Assembly: GCF_003702705.1 (NCBI RefSeq)
Contig: NZ_QZMN01000004.1
Span: forward strand, 62,001-126,000
DNA from: Ornithinimicrobium cerasi
GTDB taxonomy: Bacteria; Actinomycetota; Actinomycetes; Actinomycetales; Dermatophilaceae
DNA: 64,000 nt
Direction: 5' to 3'
Below the pieces are notes generated by a model that saw nothing but the letters and a program-made list of their open reading frames with translations, was not told the DNA's origin and ran no database searches. Of this stretch, positions 27,601 to 36,967 are shown in pieces. Both the position numbers and the translations under genes were made by a program. Every line of letters starts with the position of its first letter. The stretch's first letter is position 1.

Positions 27601-28458
27601 ATGGCACCGGACCCGATCAGCCGCGACACCGCGCGCCGCTCCACCTGGGACGAGCGCTGCACGGCCTGGCACCTGCTGGACCGCCCCGACCTGGGCGTGG
27701 ACGAGCAGTGCCTGCCCCCCGGCAGCTCCTCCCGCGCCCACACCCACGACCGGTCCCGTCAGTTCTTCTTCGTGCTGAGCGGGGAGGCGACGGTCGTCCT
27801 GGGCAGGCAGACGATGACGGTGCCGGCGGGGACCGGGATCGAGGTGCCGCCCCGCGTCAGCCACGAGCTGCGCAACGAGGGCGACACCGACCTCGAGATG
27901 CTGGTGGTGTCGGCGCCGAAGGTGGCCGGCAAGCCCTACGCCCACCGGACCCGGCCCCTCGCGCGCTCGCGCGGCGGGCTCGTCGTCGGCTCCTACCTGC
28001 GCGCCACCCGGCGCGGGGACCTGCGCACCGTGGTCGACATCGAGGAGGCGCTCGACACCCGTCAGTGGATCGGTCAGGGGGGGCTGGAGTGGCACGCGGC
28101 GGTGCTGGAGGACCCCCGGATGGAGCACTGGGTCCTCGTCGACCGCCTCGACCGCGTCCTCGCCTTCGGCATCATGGCTTCCTCCGACCAGGCCGGTGTG
28201 GTCGAGCTGCGTCGGACGGTGGTGGCCCCGGAGGGACGGGGTCAGGGTCTGGGTCGGCTCCTGCTGCGCCAGCTGCTGGAGCAGGCCCGCGCCCGGCCCC
28301 AGGTCACCACGGTGTGGCTCGACGTGGGCGACGACAACACCCGTGCCCGCAGCCTGTACCGCTCCTTCGGCTTCGTGGAGAAGGAGCCCCCGCCCTGGGC
28401 GACGCTGCTCGACAACGGCCTGTACATGGAGTGGAACGCCACGTTGCACGAGGGGTGA
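27601..28458 (+). CDS. Cupin domain fused to GNAT acetyltransferase domain
   Basis: The 285-residue protein joins two domains. Residues about 25-110 form a single cupin barrel, with the metal-binding first motif represented by SSRAHTHDRSRQFFFVLSGE and a second by PPRVSHELRNEG. Residues about 130-280 form a GNAT acetyltransferase, with the acetyl-CoA loop VAPEGRGQGLGRLLL and a C-terminal SLYRSFGFVEKE. The cupin could bind a small ligand that regulates or is modified by the GNAT part. I do not know a characterised homologue of this fusion. The ATG is next to a TAGCGT box, so it is probably leaderless. Confidence 0.8.
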   Translation: MAPDPISRDTARRSTWDERCTAWHLLDRPDLGVDEQCLPPGSSSRAHTHDRSRQFFFVLSGEATVVLGRQTMTVPAGTGIEVPPRVSHELRNEGDTDLEMLVVSAPKVAGKPYAHRTRPLARSRGGLVVGSYLRATRRGDLRTVVDIEEALDTRQWIGQGGLEWHAAVLEDPRMEHWVLVDRLDRVLAFGIMASSDQAGVVELRRTVVAPEGRGQGLGRLLLRQLLEQARARPQVTTVWLDVGDDNTRARSLYRSFGFVEKEPPPWATLLDNGLYMEWNATLHEG

Positions 28459-28487
28459 GGGGAGGCTCCACCCGAGGGGGCACGGCA

Positions 28488-28493
28488 TACCCT
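28488..28493 (+). promoter_or_regulatory. -10 box TACCCT for leaderless NTPase gene
   Basis: TACCCT ends six bases before the ATG at 28500 and overlaps a reverse-strand GGTATGCCG copy (28483-28491). Confidence 0.4.
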
Positions 28494-28499
28494 GCCGGT

Positions 28500-29210
28500 A
28501 TGTCGTCGCCCGGCTTCCTCCCCACGCGCCAGCTCGTCCTCGTCGACCTGCTCGCCCTGATGGTCGCCACCCGGCCGGGCGAGCGGGCGCTGGTGGCCGT
28601 GGACGGCCCGGACGGGGTGGGCAAGACCCGGCTGGTGGGCGAGCTCGTCGCCCTCGCCCCGTGGGTGGCGGGGCGGCAGGTGCTGAGCGTGTCGGTGGAC
28701 GGCTTCCACCGGCCGCGCGCGGCCCGGTACTCCCGCGGCCGGACGCCCGAGACCTACTACGCCGACTCCTTCGACTACGAGGAGCTGCGCGCGCGGGTGC
28801 TGCGTCCCTTCCGGGCCGGGCGGGACGTCGTGCCCGCCGCGTGGGACGTGACGGCCGACCGACCGGTCGACCCCGCGCCGGTCCCCGTGTCCGCGGACGC
28901 CCTGCTCGTCGTCGAGGGGGTCTTCCTGCGCCGGCCCGAGCTGCGGGGGGAGTGGGACGCCACCGCCCTGGTGACCGCGCCCCCGCGGGTCACCGTCCCC
29001 CGCGGCAACGCCCGCTTCCCGGGCTCCCGCGTCGTCGGCGACGAGGACCCCGACCACCCGGCGAACGCCCGGTACGTCGGCGGGCAGCGACTCTACGAGC
29101 GCCAGGCCAGGCTGTGGCAGCCGACCTGGATCGTGGACAACACCGACCTGCAGCGGCCGGAGCTGGTCGTGCCCGACCCCGAGGAGCCGCAGTGGTTCGG
29201 GTCAGCCTGA
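28500..29210 (+). CDS. Uridine kinase-like P-loop NTPase
   Basis: The 236-residue protein has the Walker A motif GPDGVGKT within LVAVDGPDGVGKTRLVGEL. It also has SVDGFHRPRAARYSRGR, a uridine-kinase/PRK-type substrate motif with an Asp-Gly-Phe-His core, and LLVVEGVFLRRPEL as the Walker B-like strand. These features match the uridine kinase/phosphoribulokinase superfamily found as small stand-alone proteins in Actinobacteria, but the phosphate acceptor is unknown. The frame is open far upstream; ATG 28500 fits the family start and a TACCCT box. It converges on glpK with only three bases between the stops. Confidence 0.78.
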   Translation: MSSPGFLPTRQLVLVDLLALMVATRPGERALVAVDGPDGVGKTRLVGELVALAPWVAGRQVLSVSVDGFHRPRAARYSRGRTPETYYADSFDYEELRARVLRPFRAGRDVVPAAWDVTADRPVDPAPVPVSADALLVVEGVFLRRPELRGEWDATALVTAPPRVTVPRGNARFPGSRVVGDEDPDHPANARYVGGQRLYERQARLWQPTWIVDNTDLQRPELVVPDPEEPQWFGSA

Positions 29211-29213
29211 GGA

Positions 29214-30746
29214 TCACCCCGGGGAGTCGTCGTCCCTCGCGGTGTCGTCGTCCACCCAGTCGAAGCTGCGGGTGACCGCCTTCTTCCAGGCCCGGTAGAG
29301 GCGCTCGCGCTCCTCCTCGGGCAACGCGGGGGTCCACCTGCGGTCCTCCTCCCAGTTGCCGACGACGTCCTGCTGGCCGTCCCAGAAGCCGACCGCGATG
29401 CCGGCCGCGTAGGCCGCGCCCAGCGCCGTCGTCTCCACCACCCTGGGCCGCACGACGTCGACGCCGAGGATGTCGGCCTGGAACTGCATGAGCGTCTCGT
29501 TGGCGACCATCCCGCCGTCCACCCGCAGCTCGGACAGCCGGACGCCGGAGTCCGCCTCCATGGCCTCGAGCACCTCGCGCGTCTGGAAGGCCGTCGCCTC
29601 CAGCGCGGCCCGGGCGAGATGGCGCCGGTCGACGTACCGTGTGAGTCCGACGATGACCCCGCGTGCGTCGTCGCGCCAGTAGGGCGCGAACAGGCCGGAG
29701 AAGGCCGGGACGATGTAGCAGCCACCGTTGTCCTCGACCTGGCGCGCCAGCCGCTCGACGTCGGCGGACTCCTCGAACAGACCGAGGTTGTCGCGCAGCC
29801 ACTGGACGAGCGAGCCGGTGACCGCGATGGACCCCTCGAGGGCGTAGACCGCGTCCTGGTCCCCGACCTTGAAGCAGACGGTCGTGAGCAGGCCGTGGTC
29901 GCTCCGGACGATCTCGGTGCCGGTGCTGAGCAGCATGAAGTTGCCGGTGCCGTAGGTGTTCTTGGACATCCCCCGGGCGAGGCAGGCCTGACCGAAGGTG
30001 GCGGCGTGCTGGTCGCCGAGGATCCCGGCGATCGGGACGCCGAGCTTGCGGCTGGTGCCGTAGACCTCCGAGGAGGAGCGGATCTCGGGAAGCATCGACA
30101 GGGGGATCCCCATCGCCGCGGCGACGTCCTGCGACCAGCTCAGCGTGCGCAGGTCCATGAGCATGGTGCGTGAGGCGTTCGTGACGTCCGTGGCGTGGAC
30201 CCCCCCGTCGGGGCCGCCGGTGAGGTTCCACAGCAGCCAGGTGTCGATGGTCCCGAAGATCAGGTCGCCGGCCTCGGCCCGTTCGCGAGCCCCCTCCACG
30301 TGGTCGAGGATCCAGCCGACCTTGGGGCCGGAGAAGTAGGTGGCCAGGGGGAGGCCGCACACCTCCTTGAAGCGGTCCGCGCCGCCGCCGCGGCCCAGGT
30401 CGGCGACGATCCTGGCCGTGCGGGTGTCCTGCCAGACGATGGCGTGGTGCACCGGCTCCCCGGTGGTGCGGTCCCACACCACGGCCGTCTCGCGCTGGTT
30501 GGTCAGGCCCACGGCGGCGAGGTCGGCACCGGTCAGGTTGCCCTTGCCGAGGGCCTGCCCGATGACCTCGCGGGTGTTGCGCAGGATCTCCGTCGGGTCG
30601 TGCTCGACCCATCCGGCCCGCGGGAAGATCTGACGGTGCTCCTTCTGCGCGACCGAGTGGATCTGCCCGGCGTGCGTGAAGACGATCGCGCGGGTGCTGG
30701 TCGTGCCCTGGTCGACGGCGAGCACGAACCGCGGGCCCTGCGTCAT
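29214..30746 (-). CDS. glpK: Glycerol kinase
   Basis: GlpK phosphorylates glycerol to glycerol 3-phosphate. The 510-residue FGGY-family protein shows the N-terminal ATPase strand [14 protein letters not shown] (10-23), GLTNQRET, the glycerol-contact region with [20 protein letters not shown], and the second nucleotide motif [18 protein letters not shown]. Its ATG overlaps the glpD stop (ATGA). A short acidic C-terminal tail ([12 protein letters not shown]) is lineage-specific. No glpF facilitator gene is present nearby. Confidence 0.95.
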   Translation of the reverse strand: MTQGPRFVLAVDQGTTSTRAIVFTHAGQIHSVAQKEHRQIFPRAGWVEHDPTEILRNTREVIGQALGKGNLTGADLAAVGLTNQRETAVVWDRTTGEPVHHAIVWQDTRTARIVADLGRGGGADRFKEVCGLPLATYFSGPKVGWILDHVEGARERAEAGDLIFGTIDTWLLWNLTGGPDGGVHATDVTNASRTMLMDLRTLSWSQDVAAAMGIPLSMLPEIRSSSEVYGTSRKLGVPIAGILGDQHAATFGQACLARGMSKNTYGTGNFMLLSTGTEIVRSDHGLLTTVCFKVGDQDAVYALEGSIAVTGSLVQWLRDNLGLFEESADVERLARQVEDNGGCYIVPAFSGLFAPYWRDDARGVIVGLTRYVDRRHLARAALEATAFQTREVLEAMEADSGVRLSELRVDGGMVANETLMQFQADILGVDVVRPRVVETTALGAAYAAGIAVGFWDGQQDVVGNWEEDRRWTPALPEEERERLYRAWKKAVTRSFDWVDDDTARDDDSPG

Positions 30747-32533
30747 CGGGCCACCACCTCGTCCTCCTCGTCGTCGTCGTGCCCGGCCACCGTGGGGGCG
30801 TCCGGACCCGGCTCGCCGCGCAGGACCCGGTCCCGCGCGCGGACCGCCGACTCGTCGTCCCGCTCCCGCGCCGCGGCCTCGTCGGCCCGGACCCGACGTT
30901 CGTAGTCGGCGACCTCGCGGGCCTCCCGCTCCTCGCCCCAGCCCAGCCACTGGACGGCGATCTCCGCGATCTCCGGCACCGCGTCGAGGCCCTTGCGGGG
31001 CTCCTCGTAGTAGAGGCGGGTGCGCCGCATGAGGATGTCCTCCAGGTGCAGCACGCCCTCGCTGATGCACGCGTAGGCGATCTCGGCGCGCAGGTAGGCG
31101 GGCGTGGCCCGGAGGGGCTCGGCGAGGGAGGCGTCCTCGGCGATCAGGTCGAGCAGCTCCTCCACCAGCGACCCGTAGCGGTGCAGCAGGTGGTCGGTGA
31201 GCTGCGCGCTCCAGCCGAAGCGGGCGCGCAGGGCCGGCATCCGGCGGCGCATGGCGGCCTCGCCCACGGCCCCCAGGAGGGGGATCTCGTCGGTGATGGA
31301 GGGGAGCGCCTCGGCCTCGGGCCCCAGCGCGAGGTCCACCGCGTCACGGGCCATCACCCGGTAGGTCGTCAGCTTGCCCCCGCCGATGACCGTCAGACCG
31401 GGGACGGGCGAGACGACGGTGTGCTCCCGGCTCACCCGGGCGGTGTCCGAGGGCGACCGGGTGCCGGGCTGCAGGAGCGGGCGCAGGCCGGCGTACCAGC
31501 CCACGACGTCCTCGCGGCCCAGCTGCGTGGTCAGCGCCGCGTTGACCCGGTCCAGCACGTAGTCGATGTCGGTCGCCGTCGCGACCGGGTGGCCGAGGTC
31601 CTGGTCCCAGGGCGTGTCGGTGGTCCCGATGATCCAGTAGCGCGACCAGGGGATGAAGAAGAGGACGGAGCGCTCGGTCTGCAGGAACAGCCCGCTGGAG
31701 CCCTCGATCCGGTCCCGGGGGACGACCAGGTGGATCCCCTTGGACGCCAGGACGCGCAGGCCGCCGTCGGTGTCCGCGAGCCGGGTCACCTCCTCCGTCC
31801 AGACGCCCGTGCAGGAGATGACCTGACGGGCCCGGGCCTCGTACGTGCTCCCGGTCTCCCGGTCGAGCAGCCGGGCACCGACCACCCGTCCGGACTCGTC
31901 GCGGACGAACCCGACGGCCTCGGTCCGGCTGGCGACCGAGGCGCCGTAGCTGTGGGCGGTGCGCACGATCGTGGACACCAGCCGGGCGTCGTCGACGGTC
32001 GCGTCCCAGTACTTCACCGCCCCGATCGCCTGGTCCTCGCGCAGCTGCGGGAACTCCCGGTGCAGCCCCCGCCGCGAGGTGTGCTGGTGCACCGGCAGCG
32101 CCCGCCGACCCGGCAACGCGTTGGCGAGCAGGTCGTAGAGGGTCACGCCGGCGCCGTAGTAGGCCCGCTGCCACCACCGGTGGCGCAGGGGGATGAGGAA
32201 GGGCATCGGCTTGACGAGGTGCGGGGCCAGCGTCCGCAGCAGGAGCCCCCGCTCGGTGAGCGCCTCGTGGACGAGGCCGACGTCGAGCATCTGCAGGTAG
32301 CGCAACCCGCCGTGCACGAGCTTGGTCGACCACTGCGAGGTCCCGGACCCCCAGTCCGCGGTCTCCACGAGGGCGGTGGTCAGGCCCCGCGTCGCCGCGT
32401 CCAGGGCCGTCCCCGCACCGGTGACGCCGCCGCCCACGACGAGCACGTCCAGCGGAGGACCTCCCAGGGCGCTCTCCCTGAGCACCCGCACCGCCTCGTC
32501 GCGGTCCCGTCCTGTGAGCGCCTTGGACTGCAT
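30743..32533 (-). CDS. glpD: Glycerol-3-phosphate dehydrogenase, FAD-dependent
   Basis: GlpD oxidises glycerol 3-phosphate to dihydroxyacetone phosphate and feeds electrons to the quinone pool at the membrane. The 596-residue protein begins with a FAD-binding GxGxxG region, [19 protein letters not shown] (32-50). The [13 protein letters not shown] motif, IGTTDTPW, and [14 protein letters not shown] near the end of the FAD domain follow. A C-terminal helical domain (about 430-560) and a charged tail complete it. The ATG has a GGGAAGGG Shine-Dalgarno sequence. glpD-glpK form a two-gene glycerol catabolic unit that is divergent from the DUF4081 gene. Confidence 0.95.
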   Translation of the reverse strand: MQSKALTGRDRDEAVRVLRESALGGPPLDVLVVGGGVTGAGTALDAATRGLTTALVETADWGSGTSQWSTKLVHGGLRYLQMLDVGLVHEALTERGLLLRTLAPHLVKPMPFLIPLRHRWWQRAYYGAGVTLYDLLANALPGRRALPVHQHTSRRGLHREFPQLREDQAIGAVKYWDATVDDARLVSTIVRTAHSYGASVASRTEAVGFVRDESGRVVGARLLDRETGSTYEARARQVISCTGVWTEEVTRLADTDGGLRVLASKGIHLVVPRDRIEGSSGLFLQTERSVLFFIPWSRYWIIGTTDTPWDQDLGHPVATATDIDYVLDRVNAALTTQLGREDVVGWYAGLRPLLQPGTRSPSDTARVSREHTVVSPVPGLTVIGGGKLTTYRVMARDAVDLALGPEAEALPSITDEIPLLGAVGEAAMRRRMPALRARFGWSAQLTDHLLHRYGSLVEELLDLIAEDASLAEPLRATPAYLRAEIAYACISEGVLHLEDILMRRTRLYYEEPRKGLDAVPEIAEIAVQWLGWGEEREAREVADYERRVRADEAAARERDDESAVRARDRVLRGEPGPDAPTVAGHDDDEEDEVVAR

Positions 32534-32648
32534 CCGGCCATCCCTTCCCGGTCGTCGACGTCCGTCCGGCCTAGCCTCTCACCCGGGCGCGAGGCAGGTG
32601 CAGAGGGTCGGCCTCGACGCGACCGGGCTCGTGTAGGAGGCTGACCCC

Positions 32649-33491
32649 ATGCTGCGCAGCCGGGGTGCCGTACGCGCCCTCGGCATGCAGGACGTCGACG
32701 AGGCCCTGGAGATCTGCGCCCAGGACCCCGTCACGAACGTCTTCGTCGCCGCCCGCATCGTCGAGAGCGGCCTCGCCGGCACGCGTGGGCCGCTCTTCGC
32801 CTACGACGCCGACGGGCAGCGAGCCCTGTGCTGGTGCGCCGCGAACGTCGTGCCCGTCGAGGCCAGCAGCCGCGCCCTCGCCGCCCTCGCCACCAAGGTC
32901 GCCAGGAGGCGCACCTGGGCGAGCTCCCTCTTCGGCCCGGCCGACCAGGTGCTCGAGCTGTGGGACCGGCTCGGTCGGCAGTGGGGGCCGGCCCGGGAGG
33001 TGCGCGCGAACCAGCTCGTCATGACCATGTCCGAACGCCCGTCCGTGCTCGGGATCCCTGTGGACCCCGCCGTGCGCCCGGCCCGTCCGGACGAGCTGGA
33101 CCTCGTCACACCCGCGGCGAGCGCGATGTTCACCGAGGAGATCGGCTACCCGCCGTTCCGGGGGAGCGGCACGGCATACCGGCAGGGGGTGGACGGCCTG
33201 ATCCGGCGTGGTCACTGCCTGGTGCGGGTGGAGGACGACGAGGTCGTCTTCAAGGCTGACCTCGGCTCGGTCGCCCTCGGTGTCGCCCAGGTGCAGGGGG
33301 TGTGGGTGCACCCGCGCTGGCGCGGGCAGGGCGTGGCCGTCCCCGCGATGGCGGCGGTCGTGGAGCACGCGCTGGCCCACGTCGCCCCGGTCGTCACGCT
33401 CTACGTCAACGACTTCAACGCCCCCGCGGTGGCCACCTACCGACGGGTGGGCTTCGTGCAGACCGGCACCTTCGCGACCGTCCTCCTCTGA
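32649..33491 (+). CDS. DUF4081-type GNAT acetyltransferase
   Basis: The 280-residue protein has an N-terminal DUF4081-like domain (about 1-125, with DPVTNVFVAARIVESGL and LFGPADQVLELWDRL). A GNAT domain follows (about 140-280, with VQGVWVHPRWRGQGVAVPAMAAV and YVNDFNAPAVATYRRVGFV). This family lies directly after ispG in many Actinobacteria, including Mycobacterium (Rv2867c). Here it is separated from ispG by five kilobases and four genes. The ATG has GGAGG about nine bases upstream. The acceptor substrate is unknown. Confidence 0.88.
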   Translation: MLRSRGAVRALGMQDVDEALEICAQDPVTNVFVAARIVESGLAGTRGPLFAYDADGQRALCWCAANVVPVEASSRALAALATKVARRRTWASSLFGPADQVLELWDRLGRQWGPAREVRANQLVMTMSERPSVLGIPVDPAVRPARPDELDLVTPAASAMFTEEIGYPPFRGSGTAYRQGVDGLIRRGHCLVRVEDDEVVFKADLGSVALGVAQVQGVWVHPRWRGQGVAVPAMAAVVEHALAHVAPVVTLYVNDFNAPAVATYRRVGFVQTGTFATVLL

Positions 33492-33516
33492 CCAGGGCGC
33501 GGGCGCAGCTGGCCGG

Positions 33517-35586
33517 TCAGCCCTCGCCCGGTCCCTCGGCCGGTCGGCCCGCGAGCCGGGCGTGCAGGAACGCCCACGCGAGGGCGTGCCACGTCGCCCA
33601 CTGGTCGGCGGTGCTGGCGCCACCGTGGCCGCCCTCGGTGTTCTCCCAGTAGGTGACGTCCCGGCCGAGCTCCTCCAGCAGCGCCGCCATCTTGCGCGCG
33701 TGACCGGGGTGGACCCGGTCGTCCCGGGTGGAGGTCGCCAGGTACGTCGGCGGTGTCGGACGCAGGGGGTCGAGCCGGTGGTAGGGGGAGAAGGTGGACA
33801 ACCAGGCCCACTGGTCGGGGTCGTCGGGGTCGCCGTACTCGGCCATCCACGACGCCCCGGCGAGCAGCCGGTGGTAGCGGCTCATGTCCAGCAGCGGCAC
33901 CTGGCACACGACCGCCCCGAAGTCCTCCGGGTAGAGGGTGAGCATGGCGCCGACCAGCAGTCCGCCGTTGGAGCGCCCGGTGCACCCGAGCCGCGCGACG
34001 GAGGTCACCCCCCGCGTGACGAGGTCGCGGGCCACCGCGACGAAGTCCTCGTAGGCGCGCGGACGCCGCTCGCGGAGCGCAGCCTGGTGCCAGCGAGGCC
34101 CGAACTCCCCGCCGCCCCGGATGCCGGCGACGACGTGCACGTGCCCGTGGGCCAGCCAGGACCGGCCGACGACCGGGTCGTAGGCCGGGGTGAGGGCGTG
34201 CTCGAAGCCGCCGTAGCCGTGCAGCACGGTCGGGGTGGTCCCGTCCGGCGGGAGCACCTCCGGGCCGACCTGCCAGTAGGGCACCCGCGTGCCGTCCGCC
34301 GACGTCGCCCAGTGCTGGCTGACCGTCAGACCCTCGGCGTCGAAGCGGTGGGGGGCGCTGCGCAGGCGGTCCACGCTCAGCCCCCCGCCACCCGTGCGGG
34401 CGACCGAGAGGGTCATCGGCTCGAGGAACCCCGTGGTCACCAGCCACAGGTCCTCGCTCTCGTGGTCGTCCACCGCGGAGACGCTGACCGTCTGCAGGCC
34501 GTGGCCCAGGGCGCCCGTCACCTCCTCGCCGACCCACCCCCCGTCGGGGGTCGGCGTGTGCACGTGCACGGTATGCCGCACGTCCACGAGCACGGTCGTG
34601 ACGAGGGAGGACATGGTCCAGGTCACGTCGACCAGCGCGCTCCGCTCGTCCGGCGTGAACACCGGGGTCCAGGTCGGCCGCCCTGCCAGCACCTCGTCGA
34701 GGGGCGCCACGAGGAGGGAGCCCGCGGGATGACCCTCGTGGTCGTGCCGCAGCCGGAGGGTGACGTGATCCCCGTGGACGTCGGCGTCGGCGGTGCGGGG
34801 CACCGGGAGCGCGACGGGCCCCTCCTCCTGCATGACGAGGACCTGCTCGTCGTAGAAGGCGATCGCCCGGTGCAGCACGGTGCGCCCGCTCCGCTGGTCG
34901 TGCTGCACGAAGAGCCCCAGGTCGTCCTCGTCGACCGTGTGCACGGGCGCAGCCTCCGTCACCGGCGTCCCGCGGCGCCAGAGCCGGACGGTCCGCGGGT
35001 AGCCCGACCGCGTCGGCCCGGTGGGGTCGTCCGCGGTGGTGAGCCACACCGCGTCCCGGTCGAGCCAGGTGAGGCGACCCTTCGCCTCCCCCTTGACGAA
35101 GCCCTCCGGGGCAGGCACCCAGTCGAGGGTCGTCAGGTCGAGCTCGCGCGTGGTGCCCGCGTCGGACCCCCCGCGCGACAGGTGCACGAGCGCGCGGTCC
35201 AGACCCGCGCGCAGGACGCTGGCGCCCTGCCAGACCCATGGCACCCCCTTTTCCTCGCCGAGCGCGTCGAGGTCCAGGAGCACCTCCCACGCGGGCTCCG
35301 GCGAGCGGTAGGAGCCCCAGGTCGTGCGACGCCAGAGCCCGCGGGGGTGCTCGGCGTCGGTCCAGAAGCCGTAGAGGTGGTCGCCCACCTGCTGGACGAG
35401 GGGGATGCGGTCGCTGGCCTCGAGGGCCTCCCGGATGCCGTCGTGAAGGACCGGGTACAGGGCCTCGGACTGCAGCTGCTCCTCGGTGGCGCGGCTGCGC
35501 GTCGCCACCCAGGCCAGCGCCTGCGCGGACTCGACGTCCTCGAGCCACAGGCGGGGGTCGGCGGGGGTCGGTGCAGGGTCGGTCAT
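33517..35586 (-). CDS. S9 family prolyl oligopeptidase
   Basis: The 689-residue protein is a POP-type serine peptidase that cleaves short peptides after proline or basic residues. The N-terminal part includes DPRLWLEDVESAQALAWV, typical of the family, then a beta-propeller up to about residue 400. The hydrolase domain has GYGGFEHALTP, GIRGGGEFGPRWHQAA and the nucleophile GRSNGG. The Asp is in RDDRVHPGHARK and the His in EGGHGGAS. No signal peptide is present, so it is probably cytosolic. ATG 35586 fits the family start; the frame extends about 85 codons further without similarity. Confidence 0.9.
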   Translation of the reverse strand: MTDPAPTPADPRLWLEDVESAQALAWVATRSRATEEQLQSEALYPVLHDGIREALEASDRIPLVQQVGDHLYGFWTDAEHPRGLWRRTTWGSYRSPEPAWEVLLDLDALGEEKGVPWVWQGASVLRAGLDRALVHLSRGGSDAGTTRELDLTTLDWVPAPEGFVKGEAKGRLTWLDRDAVWLTTADDPTGPTRSGYPRTVRLWRRGTPVTEAAPVHTVDEDDLGLFVQHDQRSGRTVLHRAIAFYDEQVLVMQEEGPVALPVPRTADADVHGDHVTLRLRHDHEGHPAGSLLVAPLDEVLAGRPTWTPVFTPDERSALVDVTWTMSSLVTTVLVDVRHTVHVHTPTPDGGWVGEEVTGALGHGLQTVSVSAVDDHESEDLWLVTTGFLEPMTLSVARTGGGGLSVDRLRSAPHRFDAEGLTVSQHWATSADGTRVPYWQVGPEVLPPDGTTPTVLHGYGGFEHALTPAYDPVVGRSWLAHGHVHVVAGIRGGGEFGPRWHQAALRERRPRAYEDFVAVARDLVTRGVTSVARLGCTGRSNGGLLVGAMLTLYPEDFGAVVCQVPLLDMSRYHRLLAGASWMAEYGDPDDPDQWAWLSTFSPYHRLDPLRPTPPTYLATSTRDDRVHPGHARKMAALLEELGRDVTYWENTEGGHGGASTADQWATWHALAWAFLHARLAGRPAEGPGEG

Positions 35587-35646
35587 GCCCGACACCCCAT
35601 CACACGATGGTCCGGGACGCGTCGGGCGGCCGTTAGGGTGGCGTCG

Positions 35647-35690
35647 CTGGTCTTCCAGGACTATGCATAGGTATGCAGCTCGTCGACGAG
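35647..35690 (+). promoter_or_regulatory. Promoter/operator candidate of the hydroxyacid-dehydrogenase operon
   Basis: Between the divergent S9 peptidase and the 35699 gene lie CTGG-TCTT-CCAG (35647-35658), a perfect 10-base palindrome CTATGCATAG (35671-35680), and GTATGCAG directly after it. This is the most AT-rich patch seen in the window. TATGCAT or TAGGTAT could supply a -10, and the palindromes could bind a GntR/LldR-type regulator. No regulator gene is adjacent. Confidence 0.35.
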
Positions 35691-35698
35691 GAGGTCCC

Positions 35699-36967
35699 GT
35701 GTCACCGCTGAGTCGACGCGTCCCCTCCTGGTCCGAGCTCCGTCCGCTCGTGCAGCTGAGGGCGCCCAGCCTGCGTCCGGCCGCAGCGGCCCTCGCCCGC
35801 GCCGCCACGATCGAGGACCTGCGCGCCCTGGCCCGACGGCGCACGCCGCGGGCGGTCTTCGACTACGTCGACGGCGCGGCCGAGAGCGAGCTGTCGCTGG
35901 CGCGTTCCCGGCAGGCCTTCGCCGAGGTGGAGTTCCGGCCGCGGGTCCTGCGTGACGTGAGCCGCGTCGATGCCGGGGTCTCGATCCTGGGTGTCACCAG
36001 CCCGGTCCCGGTCCTGCTCGCGCCGACCGGGTTCACCCGGATGATGCACACGCAGGGGGAGTGGGCCGTCGCCCGCGCCGCCGCCCGTGCGGGGGTGCCC
36101 TTCACCCTCTCCACGATGGGCACGGTGTCCGTGGAGGACCTGGCCACCGACGTCCCCGACGTGCAGCGGTGGTTCCAGCTCTACCTCTGGCGCGACCGGG
36201 CGGCCTCGCGCGAGCTGGTGCGCAGGGCCGGGGCCGCGGGCTTCGGCACGCTGGTCCTGACCGTCGACACGGCGGTCGCGGGCCAGCGCCTGCGGGACGT
36301 CCGCAACGGGCTGACGATCCCACCCGCGCTGACCGCGCGGACCCTGGCCGGGATGGCGCTCCACCCCCGGTGGTGGGGCGACCTCCTCACGAGCGAGCCG
36401 ATCGAGTTCGCCTCCCTGCGCTCCTCCGGCGGCACCGTCGCCGACCTCGTCGACCGGATGTTCGACCCCGCGCTGACGATGGCCGACCTGGCCTGGTTGC
36501 GGGAGGAGTGGGCGGGCAGGATCGTCGTGAAGGGGGTCCAGCACCGCGAGGACGCCACGGAGCTGGTCGAGCTGGGGGTCGACGGCCTGGTGATCTCCAA
36601 CCACGGTGGCCGCCAGCTCGACCGAGCCGTCGCGCCGCTGGACCTCCTCCCGGAGATCCGCGCAGCCGTCGGGCCGGACGTGCCGCTGCTGCTCGACGGC
36701 GGGGTGCTGAACGGCGCCGACGTCGTCGCGGCCGTCGCCCGCGGCGCCGACGCCGTCATGGTCGGGCGGGCCTACCTCTACGGCCTGATGGCCGGGGGCG
36801 AGGCCGGCGTCGACCGCGCCCTGGAGATCCTCGTCAGCCAGGTCCACCGCACCCTGAGGCTCCTCGGGGTGACCCGGACGGCCGACCTCACCCCGGAGCA
36901 CGCCAGTCGGCGGCACGCTCCCACGACACCGCAGATGCACGACACCACCACCCGGAGGAACGCATGA
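35699..36967 (+). CDS. FMN-dependent 2-hydroxyacid dehydrogenase (LldD family)
   Basis: The 422-residue protein belongs to the L-lactate dehydrogenase/glycolate oxidase family. Seen are VFDYVDGAAESELSL, VLLAPTGFTRMMHTQGE, QLYLWRDR and LVLTVDTAVAGQRLRDVRNG. The catalytic region is VKGVQ-SNHGGRQLD, with the base His and FMN-site Arg, then LLLDGGVLNGADVV. Substrate may be L-lactate, mandelate or another 2-hydroxyacid. GTG 35699 follows a GAGGAGG Shine-Dalgarno sequence. The stop overlaps the start of the binding-protein gene (ATGA), tying it to the transporter. Confidence 0.87.
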   Translation: MSPLSRRVPSWSELRPLVQLRAPSLRPAAAALARAATIEDLRALARRRTPRAVFDYVDGAAESELSLARSRQAFAEVEFRPRVLRDVSRVDAGVSILGVTSPVPVLLAPTGFTRMMHTQGEWAVARAAARAGVPFTLSTMGTVSVEDLATDVPDVQRWFQLYLWRDRAASRELVRRAGAAGFGTLVLTVDTAVAGQRLRDVRNGLTIPPALTARTLAGMALHPRWWGDLLTSEPIEFASLRSSGGTVADLVDRMFDPALTMADLAWLREEWAGRIVVKGVQHREDATELVELGVDGLVISNHGGRQLDRAVAPLDLLPEIRAAVGPDVPLLLDGGVLNGADVVAAVARGADAVMVGRAYLYGLMAGGEAGVDRALEILVSQVHRTLRLLGVTRTADLTPEHASRRHAPTTPQMHDTTTRRNA

